Shown here in pieces: positions 1-6,217 of a stretch of 14,441 nt of DNA. Where the stretch lies: the NCBI GenBank assembly GCA_964403185.1, contig CAYOFK010000073.1, forward strand, positions 1 through 14,441, given 5' to 3'. Position 1 is the stretch's first letter; every line of letters starts with the position of its first letter. This stretch comes from CAYOFK01 sp964403185 (lineage in GTDB: Bacteria; Bacteroidota; Bacteroidia; Bacteroidales; VadinHA17). Below the pieces are notes generated by a model. The model saw only the letters and a list, made by a program, of their open reading frames with translations. It made no database searches and was not told where the DNA came from. The translations under genes and the position numbers were made by a program.

Positions 1-120
1 CCTTCGACAAGTCTATGGTGAGCAAAGGAGGGGCCAGGTTGTGGGCCGTCTGGGTATCACGGGCCACCATGAACCCGGTCCGTGAGGGATGTTGGCGCAG
101 GGTATAGATTCAAATACGGA

Positions 121-140
121 CCGGAATAGTGAGATTCCGG
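121..140. repeat. Perfect 7-bp inverted repeat (hairpin)
   Basis: The arms CCGGAAT (121-127) and ATTCCGG (134-140) are exact reverse complements around the six-base loop AGTGAG. No T-run follows on either strand, so it is not a classical intrinsic terminator. It could be an operator-like dyad or an RNA hairpin at the end of a unit lying to the left. The pairing is seen directly; the function is unknown. Confidence 0.55.
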
Positions 141-145
141 ATAGA

Positions 146-182
146 ATTGAAAATCATTCTTTTTATTTTTCACATTTTCAAT
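146..182. repeat. Perfect 9-bp AT-rich inverted repeat
   Basis: The arms ATTGAAAAT (146-154) and ATTTTCAAT (174-182) are exact reverse complements separated by a 19-base pyrimidine-rich loop. It lies six bases after the 121-140 hairpin. The low GC content and long loop make it weak as an RNA hairpin, so a protein-binding dyad or chance in AT-rich DNA are both possible. Confidence 0.4.
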
Positions 183-309
183 GAATTGCAAACCCGTTAG
201 TATGATTATGGGGCACGATTGCCAAAAGTTGGTTTAGTTTATGATTTGTGGGGAAGTCCGGTCTGCCGGTTATACGCCGTCAGCCCGTTAATAAATTAAA
301 AATTATCTG

Positions 310-316
310 TAATTTG
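310..316 (+). promoter_or_regulatory. Possible -7 element for the five-gene run
   Basis: The bases TAATTTG resemble the Bacteroidota -7 consensus TAnnTTTG with the spacer one base short. They lie about 20 bases before the ATG at 337. I see no matching TTTG at the -33 position, so this is only a candidate. Confidence 0.2.
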
Positions 317-336
317 GTACTTTTAGCCCGACCCCA

Positions 337-1059
337 ATGTTACAACTGCCCGTATTTCACTCACAGGATCTGACACCTGCCCTGGCCCTGATTCTGACCT
401 GCTTTGGATATCTTACATATTGGTACCTGGCCAGGTCGCCAAAATTGTTGAACCGGTTGTTTTCGGGTGCAGATCCCGACGCCCTGGCACTCAGAAGGGT
501 TTTATGGCTCAGATTGATTGGAGTTTTATTCCTGGGCCTCGTCCCTGCCATGATATTTTTCACCTTTACATCCATGACACCGGGAGATGTTGGGGTTTCA
601 TCCAATCTCAATCCGGACTTATTTTATTGGACCGGCAGTCTGGGGTTTATAGTAGCAGGCCTGACTTATATTGGAAGAAACAACTCAACCAATCTGGAGA
701 ACTATCCCATGATACGCATCCACCAGTGGGGAACAAATCTGATCTTTCTGAATACCATCAGTTCAGCAGGGTTCCTTCTCGCCTATGAGTTTTTATTCCG
801 TGGCATTCTTTTCTTTTCACTATATGCAGCCTGGGGATTCTGGCCGGCAACCATTATAAATATTATAATCTATTCACTGGTACATTTCCCGAAGTCTGCC
901 ATGGAAACCATTGGAGCTGTACCATTTGGTCTTTTGTTGTGCATCGTCACTTTCACAACCGGCACCATCTGGGCTGCAGTCTTAATTCACCTGATCATGG
1001 CCTTGTCCAATGATTTTTTCGCTTTTCAGACCCATCCTGATTTTTCTTATAAAAAATGA
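337..1059 (+). CDS. CPBP-family (CAAX protease-like) membrane protein
   Basis: A 240-residue polytopic membrane protein with hydrophobic segments at about residues 12-30, 58-78, 96-112, 134-150, 152-180 and 193-225. Signature motifs of the CPBP/Abi family sit in the C-terminal half: YEFLFRG at 150-156, a histidine at 183 in YSLVHFPK, and H218 in a last helix that also holds N225. In Rce1-type glutamic proteases the first motif is EExxxR. Here its first Glu is Tyr150, while E151 and R155 remain, so peptidase activity is uncertain. I recall Trp or Tyr at this place in other Bacteroidota relatives. Substrate unknown; some family members process prenylated proteins or peptides, others have no shown activity. 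It is the first gene of the run, and its stop overlaps the next gene's start in an ATGA. Confidence 0.82.
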   Translation: MLQLPVFHSQDLTPALALILTCFGYLTYWYLARSPKLLNRLFSGADPDALALRRVLWLRLIGVLFLGLVPAMIFFTFTSMTPGDVGVSSNLNPDLFYWTGSLGFIVAGLTYIGRNNSTNLENYPMIRIHQWGTNLIFLNTISSAGFLLAYEFLFRGILFFSLYAAWGFWPATIINIIIYSLVHFPKSAMETIGAVPFGLLLCIVTFTTGTIWAAVLIHLIMALSNDFFAFQTHPDFSYKK

Positions 1060-2045
1060 AAATATTTGTCACAGGAGCTACAGGGTTTATAGGAAACGAG
1101 TTGGTAACGGAACTCTTAAATGATGGCCATTTCGTGGTTGCAATGTTCCGTGATCCTGATAAAATCCGTATTCCGGAGCAGGACCGTTTAACCTGGGTTT
1201 CCGGAGATCTTTCAGACACGGACCGCCTGATCCGCCTGATGAAAGGGTGTGAGAGTGTGTTCCACCTGGCCGCCCATGCAAAAGTGTGGTCAAAAAATCC
1301 GGATACATATATGAATGTAAATGTTGATGGCACAAGAAACGTTCTGGAAGCAGCCCTCCGGGCAGGTGTAAGCAGGGTCATTGCCACCTCCACTGCAGGA
1401 GTCATCGGACCCTCCGACGGGCCGCCGGCACATGAAGAAAGCAAAAGAACCACGGGATTCTTTTCAGAGTACGAGCGTACAAAATACGAAGCTGAGAAAG
1501 TCATGCAAAACTACATCGGGAAAGGCCTGACAATCGTCACTCTGCTTCCCTCCCGCCTCTATGGCCCCGGACTTTTAAATGAGAGTAATTCTGCCACTGT
1601 ATTGATACAAAAATACATCAGGGGCACATGGCACCTGTTGCCCGGAAACGGAAAAAAGATTGGTAATTATGTATTTATAAGTGATGTGGTCCGGGGCCAT
1701 ATCAACGCACTGGAACCCTCAGTGCCGGAAGGACGCTTCATACTTGGGGGAACCGATGTAAACTACAGGGACTTCTTCAATACCATTTCCAGAGTTACGG
1801 GACAAAGGCACTGGATGGTGCCGGTTCCTTCAGCCCTGATGATCTTTGCGGCATCTGTCATGTTCGCAGGCGCCCGGCTGTTTGGATTCCCTCCCCTGTT
1901 GACTCCCGGTTGGGCAAGGAAGTATCTGCATAACTGGCCCCTGTCAAGCACTAAGGCAATGAAACATTTGAACTACTCCATAACGCCTTTTGAAGAAGGT
2001 ATCCGGAAAACTGTAAACTGGCTAAATGCCAATAATGATGAATGA
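1056..2045 (+). CDS. NAD-dependent epimerase/dehydratase (extended SDR, HpnA/3-beta-HSD-like)
   Basis: A 329-residue extended-type short-chain dehydrogenase/reductase. It opens with the Rossmann motif TGATGFIG (residues 6-13), giving the GxxGxxG pattern of NAD(P)-binding extended SDRs. The active-site Ser/Thr lies in ATSTAG (S112/T113) and the catalytic pair is Y139 and K143 in YERTK. Length fits the family (about 320-350). The order of motifs and a hydrophobic stretch near residues 255-277 resemble the dihydroflavonol reductase, hopanoid-associated HpnA and 3-beta-hydroxysteroid dehydrogenase group, so the substrate may be a lipid-like alcohol/ketone or a nucleotide sugar; sequence alone does not decide. 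The start shares four bases with the stop of the CPBP gene, implying translational coupling. The 3' end overlaps the possible start of the next SDR. Confidence 0.88.
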   Translation: MKIFVTGATGFIGNELVTELLNDGHFVVAMFRDPDKIRIPEQDRLTWVSGDLSDTDRLIRLMKGCESVFHLAAHAKVWSKNPDTYMNVNVDGTRNVLEAALRAGVSRVIATSTAGVIGPSDGPPAHEESKRTTGFFSEYERTKYEAEKVMQNYIGKGLTIVTLLPSRLYGPGLLNESNSATVLIQKYIRGTWHLLPGNGKKIGNYVFISDVVRGHINALEPSVPEGRFILGGTDVNYRDFFNTISRVTGQRHWMVPVPSALMIFAASVMFAGARLFGFPPLLTPGWARKYLHNWPLSSTKAMKHLNYSITPFEEGIRKTVNWLNANNDE

Positions 2046-2805
2046 ACGTTTCGCACTTATTACGGACGCAGGATCTGAAATTGGCCGTGCCCTGGCCATC
2101 GAATTTGCCCGGATTGGTTATCATGTGCTTTTGGTAGCATTGCCGGGAACAGGGCTGACCAGGCTGAAGAAAGAAATCGAACTAACATACAGTGTGAAAT
2201 GTGATTATCTTGAGCAGGATCTGCTCATGGAAAACGGACCTCAAAAGGTATATGAGTGGACCAAAAAAAATCATTATACTACATCAATCCTTGTAAATAA
2301 TCTGGGTATGGACAGTGCTTCCCCACTTGTGAACAATTCCCCGGAATCAAACAGCCTGGCGCCTGCCAACATGATGAAATTGAACATGCTCCTTCCGGCA
2401 TTGCTTACACGCTTGTTTTTGCCGGACATGAAAAAACTGGATTCTGCTTACATTCTGAATATAAGCCGGCTGATTTCTCAACTGCCTCCATCCTGCAAAC
2501 TTTTTTATTCAGCCTCTGTAAAGTTTATCGGGTCATTCTCTGCAGCACTCCGGCAGGAATTGAAAAACACCCCCGTTCAGGTATCATTGGCTCTGCCCGG
2601 GACTGCCATTAGTGACGAAAGGATGCCGAATGAATTCAAATCAAAACCAGGGATGGTCAGGAAATTGCTTTATCCCAACCCTGAACAGGTTGCCGGCCAT
2701 TCCGTGAGACGCTTATTTAAAGGAAAGTTCAGGGTCACTTCCGGCAGGTTCTCAAACATCTGTTGTGTGGTACTGAAACTGATGCCCGGGTCTGTACGGT
2801 GGTGA
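2026..2805 (+). CDS. Degenerate classical SDR, probable pseudoenzyme
   Basis: A Rossmann-fold protein of about 255-259 residues, clearly paralogous to the next gene: both carry a LLxALPGTxL segment after the second strand, and the same order of elements follows. The start may be ATG 2026 or, more likely, 2035 or 2038, which line up with the paralog and shorten the overlap with the upstream gene. Several signature residues are changed (numbering from 2026). The TGxxxGxG loop reads TDAGSEIG, with D14 for the first Gly. NNAG reads NNLG (91-94). The catalytic Ser position is R148, just after S147. The YxxxK motif reads YSASV, with Y161 kept but V165 for Lys; K166 is one residue late. The frame is intact, so this is divergence rather than decay. 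Cofactor binding and catalysis are doubtful. A structural or heterodimer partner of the next protein is an attractive guess. Confidence 0.8.
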   Translation: MPIMMNERFALITDAGSEIGRALAIEFARIGYHVLLVALPGTGLTRLKKEIELTYSVKCDYLEQDLLMENGPQKVYEWTKKNHYTTSILVNNLGMDSASPLVNNSPESNSLAPANMMKLNMLLPALLTRLFLPDMKKLDSAYILNISRLISQLPPSCKLFYSASVKFIGSFSAALRQELKNTPVQVSLALPGTAISDERMPNEFKSKPGMVRKLLYPNPEQVAGHSVRRLFKGKFRVTSGRFSNICCVVLKLMPGSVRW

Positions 2806-2839
2806 TTGCTGAGGAACGCATTCAGGAACATGAAAAAAA

Positions 2840-3637
2840 ATGACAGGTAGTACTATGAAAGATGTTTATACACTGATAACCGGAAGCAGCAACGGACTTG
2901 GAAAGGCCCTGGCAATTGAGTGTGCCCGGAACAATATGAATGTGCTGCTGATCGCATTGCCGGGGACACCACTGAAAAAATTTTCGGAGGCCATCCATGA
3001 TGAATTCGGTGTAAAAACAGATCACTACTTTGTTGATCTTACAGTGAGCGGTTCTGAAATGAAGGTCGTGGACTGGGTCAGGACCAATAATTACCGGGTC
3101 AACATCCTGATCAATAATGCAGGAATTTCCTGTGAAGGACCATTGGAAAAATTCACAGCAGATCATTACAGGAAACTCATTCTCCTGAATACAAATGCTG
3201 TTGTTCTGCTGACACTTGCCCTTATGGAAGAATTGCATAAACATCCGAAAGCTCATATTCTGAATCTCGGAAGTGTGGCTTCATATTTTCCAATGCCATA
3301 CAAAGCAGTTTATGGATCAACGAAGTTGTTTGTTCTTTCTTTTTCAAAAAAACTGAAAGCGGAATTGAGTTCAAAATCAATAAAGATATCTGTATTGTGT
3401 CCCGGTCCGGTAGTAACTAACAGGCACACAGCACTGAGTTATCTGGATAAAGGGCATGTTGCTAAAATGATGCATGTAAAGGCAAGTCGTGTGGCCTCTT
3501 TTGGCATCTCAAAGATGCTGAAAGGCAGGTTCCTTATCAAACCGGGATTTTTTAGTAAGGCAAGTCATTTACTGAGCTATTTGCTTCCCCGGTTCATTCT
3601 GTATTACATTGTTTCAAATATATTGTATAATGATTAA
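2840..3637 (+). CDS. Classical SDR oxidoreductase with intact active site
   Basis: A 265-residue NAD(P)-dependent oxidoreductase. The cofactor loop is TGSSNGLG (14-21), followed by NNAG (92-95), the catalytic Ser in NLGS (S145), Y158 and K162 in YGSTK, and PGPV (188-191), all as expected for a classical SDR. The ATG at 2855 (residue 6) aligns better with the paralog upstream and may be the true start. The C-terminus after about residue 240 is hydrophobic with basic residues (SYLLPRFILYYIV), as in membrane-associated SDRs such as the 17-beta-HSD/3-ketoacyl reductase group; this suggests a lipid-soluble substrate but does not prove it. It follows the degenerate paralog by about 35-50 bases and precedes the nitrilase by 42 bases in the same orientation, so one transcript is likely. 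Confidence 0.87.
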   Translation: MTGSTMKDVYTLITGSSNGLGKALAIECARNNMNVLLIALPGTPLKKFSEAIHDEFGVKTDHYFVDLTVSGSEMKVVDWVRTNNYRVNILINNAGISCEGPLEKFTADHYRKLILLNTNAVVLLTLALMEELHKHPKAHILNLGSVASYFPMPYKAVYGSTKLFVLSFSKKLKAELSSKSIKISVLCPGPVVTNRHTALSYLDKGHVAKMMHVKASRVASFGISKMLKGRFLIKPGFFSKASHLLSYLLPRFILYYIVSNILYND

Positions 3638-3679
3638 TGAATCAGCCATTAATTTAGTCCATCGTGATACCATACTGCC

Positions 3680-4618
3680 ATGATAAAAATTGCCATTGCA
3701 CAACACAGTCCCGCATTTCTTGATCTGGAAGCTTGCATAAAAAAAGCCGGGGGCCTTATTGAACAGAGTGCGAATCAAAATGCCAGGCTTATTATTTTTG
3801 GAGAAAGCTGGTTCAGTGGTTATCCGGCATGGCTGGATTACTGTCCTGAAGCAGCACTTTGGGATCATGAACCTGCAAAACAGGTCTATGCCAGGATGTT
3901 TGAGAACAGCATGAGTATTGGGGGAACAGCATTTAAACAGTTGCAGGAAATGGCCAGAACCCATCAGGTGTATCTGGTTTTTGGATTGAATGAAAAAGTA
4001 ACCTCCGGAAGGGGTAACGGAACCATCTATAATGCGCTGGTAATACTGGGGCCCGACGGAGCCTTGTTAAACCACCACCGAAAACTCATGCCTACCTACA
4101 CTGAGAAACTTGTGTACGGAATGGGTGACGGATATGGACTAAGATCCATAGAAATTGACGGTCACAGAATGGGAGGCTTAATATGTTGGGAACACTGGAT
4201 GCCTCATGCAAGGCAAAGCATGCATGACGATGGAGAAATACTCCATGTGGCTGTTTGGCCAACAGTTCATGAGATCCATCAGATTGCCAGCAGGAGTTAT
4301 GCTTTTGAGGGGCGTTGTTTTGTTGTTTCAGTGGGACAAATACTAAAGGTGTCAGATATTCCCGTGGAAGTAAGAAATTCAGAAAGCCGGGAACAAACAG
4401 GCAGCAGCCTTGTACTGAGGGGAGGAAGTTGCGTCATCGATCCCAGGGGACAATTCATGATAGAACCGGTTTTTGATAAGGAGACCATTATTTATGCTGA
4501 AATTGATCCCCGGCAGGCGATAAAAGAAAACATGACCCTGGATACCTCCGGCCATTATGCAAGGCCTGATGTATTTTCATTTAAGGTTGATCGCAACAGA
4601 AGGAATGAAGTGAAATGA
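3680..4618 (+). CDS. Nitrilase (carbon-nitrogen hydrolase superfamily)
   Basis: A 312-residue member of the carbon-nitrogen hydrolase superfamily. The catalytic triad is visible: E42 in FGESWFSGYP, K135 in HRKLMPTYTE, and nucleophile C169 in GLICWEHWMP. The Cys-Trp-Glu-His context and the HRKLMPT lysine segment are those of branch-1 nitrilases and cyanide hydratases rather than amidases, ureidopropionases or NAD synthetase domains. The expected reaction is hydrolysis of an organic nitrile to a carboxylic acid plus ammonia in the cytoplasm, but the natural substrate is unknown. Family enzymes often form spiral homo-oligomers. It is the last gene of the plus-strand run, after two SDRs, and converges with the SiaC-family gene with only 15 bases between stops. 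No radical-SAM, acetyltransferase or AIR-synthase partners of the Nit1C cluster are present. Length is normal for the family. Confidence 0.9.
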   Translation: MIKIAIAQHSPAFLDLEACIKKAGGLIEQSANQNARLIIFGESWFSGYPAWLDYCPEAALWDHEPAKQVYARMFENSMSIGGTAFKQLQEMARTHQVYLVFGLNEKVTSGRGNGTIYNALVILGPDGALLNHHRKLMPTYTEKLVYGMGDGYGLRSIEIDGHRMGGLICWEHWMPHARQSMHDDGEILHVAVWPTVHEIHQIASRSYAFEGRCFVVSVGQILKVSDIPVEVRNSESREQTGSSLVLRGGSCVIDPRGQFMIEPVFDKETIIYAEIDPRQAIKENMTLDTSGHYARPDVFSFKVDRNRRNEVK

Positions 4619-4633
4619 ACTGTCTTTAAGAAC

Positions 4634-5011
4634 TCATCCATCAAGGACAAAAACAAATTCTTTGTCCAGTAAAGTTGAGTAATACTGACCCCGTTCCAGA
4701 ATGTCGTCATCCCCCTCTTCATAATGCCAGTTGATCTTCACATCATGGCCGGTTTTCATCCGGGTGATCAGGATTTGCAGTATGCTGAGAATGAATTTTG
4801 CAGAACCGCTGTTAAAGTATTCCAGTTCAATATCCACACTGGTTTCTTTTACGGGAGGATCCTGGCAATAGGCTGTGATCCAGTCCACAATGGGGTTGAA
4901 AAAACCATCAGGATCTTCATGTATGGAACGGCCACCAATCTTTATAGTACCTCTGGCATTGAGATTGATCGATGGAGTTTTTTTTGAGCCCTCGACAACG
5001 TAATTTTCCAT
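4634..5011 (-). CDS. SiaC-family regulatory phosphoprotein (DUF1987)
   Basis: A small protein of 125 residues, the usual length for the family. Recognisable features are a KTPSINLNARGTIKIGGRS N-terminal strand pair, FFNPIVDWI (37-45), LEYFNSGSAK (63-72) and the acidic WHYEEGDDDILERG segment near 95-108. In Pseudomonas aeruginosa, SiaC is phosphorylated by SiaB, dephosphorylated by SiaA, and activates the diguanylate cyclase SiaD. From memory the phosphosite there is Thr68; the matching residue here is Ser68. No kinase, PP2C phosphatase or GGDEF gene is visible in the window, so the partners must be elsewhere if the switch is conserved. It lies downstream of tsaD on the same strand with an 80-base AT-rich gap, so it may have its own promoter. 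Confidence 0.86.
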   Translation of the reverse strand: MENYVVEGSKKTPSINLNARGTIKIGGRSIHEDPDGFFNPIVDWITAYCQDPPVKETSVDIELEYFNSGSAKFILSILQILITRMKTGHDVKINWHYEEGDDDILERGQYYSTLLDKEFVFVLDG

Positions 5012-5034
5012 ATTGCCAGTTTTGACTTACAATG

Positions 5035-5042
5035 TAAATATA
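5035..5042 (-). promoter_or_regulatory. Possible -7 element for the SiaC-family gene
   Basis: Read on the minus strand, TATATTTA matches the Bacteroidota -7 consensus TAnnTTTG at seven of eight positions and lies about 23 bases before the start codon at 5011. No convincing -33 TTTG is visible at the expected distance. Confidence 0.25.
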
Positions 5043-5091
5043 TAAAATTGATTCTAATTATTTGAATTCTTAGTATTGTGAATTATCAGTA

Positions 5092-6126
5092 TCAAACCGG
5101 CAACCGGGCCTCTGGGGTAACCGACTGATCTGAAAACTGTTTTTTCAAAAACTTATAATAACCGGTAATGGCAATCATGGCCGCATTGTCGGTGGTGTAT
5201 CTGAAATCCGGCACATATACAGTCCACCCCCTCTTTTTTGCTTCTTCTTTTAAGGCTTTTCGCAACCCGGAATTTGCAGAAACCCCTCCCGCAATCCCCA
5301 ACTGGGTTATACCGGTTTCCGAGGCTGCCCTGATAAACTTCTGCATCAGTATCTCAATGATGATCCGTTGCAGTGAGGCTGCCAGATTGTTTTTCTGACG
5401 GGAAACAAATGATGGGTTTTCTTTAAGGGCATCCCTGATAAAATAGAGAAAAGAGGTTTTCAGTCCGCTAAAACTGTAATTCAAACCTGGCACTTTTGGT
5501 TTCGAAAACGAAAAAGCATGCGGATCACCCGATTGTGCCAGTTTATCAATCAAGGGTCCACCCGGATATGGAAGACCCAGTATTTTTGCGCACTTGTCAA
5601 AAGCTTCGCCGGCTGCATCGTCGATGGTCTGGCCAATGGTCTCCATCTCAAGGAAATCATTCATGACCACCAACTGCGTATGTCCGCCTGAAACGAGCAG
5701 GCATAAAAACGGGAATTCCGGGAAGTTGAGGTTCCTGTGCAGATCATTAATGAAGTGCACCAGGACGTGTGCCCGGAGGTGGTTTACCTCGATTAGCGGT
5801 ATCTGTAGTGACAGTGCAAAGCCTTTTGCAAAGGACGAACCCACAAGCAATGACCCCATCAGACCCGGTCCCCGCGTAAAAGCAACGGCATCAATATCCC
5901 CTAAAGTCACTCCGGCAGATTTAATCGCCTGATCTACAACAGGAATGATATTCTGCTGGTGTGCTCTTGACGCCAGTTCAGGCACCACACCCCCATACTT
6001 CCTGTGAATTTCCTGGGTTGCCATGATGTTTGATACCACACATCCATCCCTGACAATGGCCGCGGAAGTATCATCACATGATGATTCAATACCCAGAATA
6101 GTTATTCGGTTTGTGCTGTTAATCAC
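5092..6126 (-). CDS. tsaD: tRNA N6-adenosine threonylcarbamoyltransferase TsaD
   Basis: The transferase subunit that moves the threonylcarbamoyl group from TC-AMP to A37 of ANN-decoding tRNAs, working with TsaB and TsaE in the cytoplasm. The 344-residue length is typical. Motifs of the ASKHA-fold Kae1/TsaD family are all present: GIESSCDDTSAA (12-23), the metal-binding His pair in NHLRAH (H116, H120), LVSGGHTQLV (144-153), GGVSANSGLR (280-289) and DNAAMIA (313-319). The start codon is GTG at 6126-6124; no in-frame ATG fits the usual N-terminus, which normally begins a few residues before GIESSCDDT. It is divergent from the tamB-like gene with 91 bases between starts, an arrangement I recall from other Bacteroidota. 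The SiaC-family gene follows in the same direction. Confidence 0.97.
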   Translation of the reverse strand: MINSTNRITILGIESSCDDTSAAIVRDGCVVSNIMATQEIHRKYGGVVPELASRAHQQNIIPVVDQAIKSAGVTLGDIDAVAFTRGPGLMGSLLVGSSFAKGFALSLQIPLIEVNHLRAHVLVHFINDLHRNLNFPEFPFLCLLVSGGHTQLVVMNDFLEMETIGQTIDDAAGEAFDKCAKILGLPYPGGPLIDKLAQSGDPHAFSFSKPKVPGLNYSFSGLKTSFLYFIRDALKENPSFVSRQKNNLAASLQRIIIEILMQKFIRAASETGITQLGIAGGVSANSGLRKALKEEAKKRGWTVYVPDFRYTTDNAAMIAITGYYKFLKKQFSDQSVTPEARLPV

Positions 6127-6192
6127 GAAGTTTTAAACTTTTTTTGTTTCTTTTGCATAAGGGTTTCGTTCACCGCAGCACATGATTTGCAT

Positions 6193-6200
6193 GATATTTG
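6193..6200 (+). promoter_or_regulatory. Possible -7 element for the tamB-like gene
   Basis: GATATTTG matches the TAnnTTTG consensus at seven of eight positions and ends 17 bases before the ATG at 6218, within the 91-base divergent region shared with tsaD. A -33 TTTG at the usual spacing is not evident, and I found no comparable element for tsaD on the other strand. Confidence 0.25.
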
Positions 6201-6217
6201 AGCAACCGGTTAATTAG

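Larger units (their letters stand above)
1..336. other. Left-edge region with no supportable gene
   Basis: No coding sequence can be defended here. The first ~120 bases are richer in G and C than the following ~210, which are AT-rich and look intergenic. On the minus strand a frame is open from about position 107 to the window edge, with an ATG at 70-68 that would read MVARDTQTAHNLAPPLLTID. It could be the start of a gene lying mostly outside the window, but it is too short to judge. Short plus-strand open frames over the same bases end by about position 110. Two inverted repeats (listed separately) lie at 121-140 and 146-182. The last 30 bases probably hold the promoter of the five-gene run that starts at 337. 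Confidence 0.5.

Noticed and set aside
1..11. CCTTCGACAAG at the left edge resembles half of a dispersed palindromic repeat common in draft genomes
   Set aside because: Only eleven bases match and the second arm would lie outside the window, so it cannot be told from chance.
1..70. Possible N-terminus of a minus-strand gene leaving the window
   Set aside because: Only about 23 codons are visible, no family is recognisable, and two other frames over the same bases are also open for a similar length.
230..300. GGGGAAGTCCGG segment as part of a cobalamin riboswitch or RNase P RNA
   Set aside because: The rest of the conserved core of either RNA is missing around it, and the following gene is not an expected target.
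3680..4618. Nit1C-type nitrilase cluster
   Set aside because: The characteristic radical-SAM, acetyltransferase and AIR-synthase partners are absent; the neighbours are SDRs and a SiaC-family gene.
4645..4667. Inverted repeat GGACAAA/TTTGTCC as a terminator between the convergent nitrilase and SiaC-family genes
   Set aside because: It lies inside the last codons of the SiaC-family gene and has no T-run after it on either strand.
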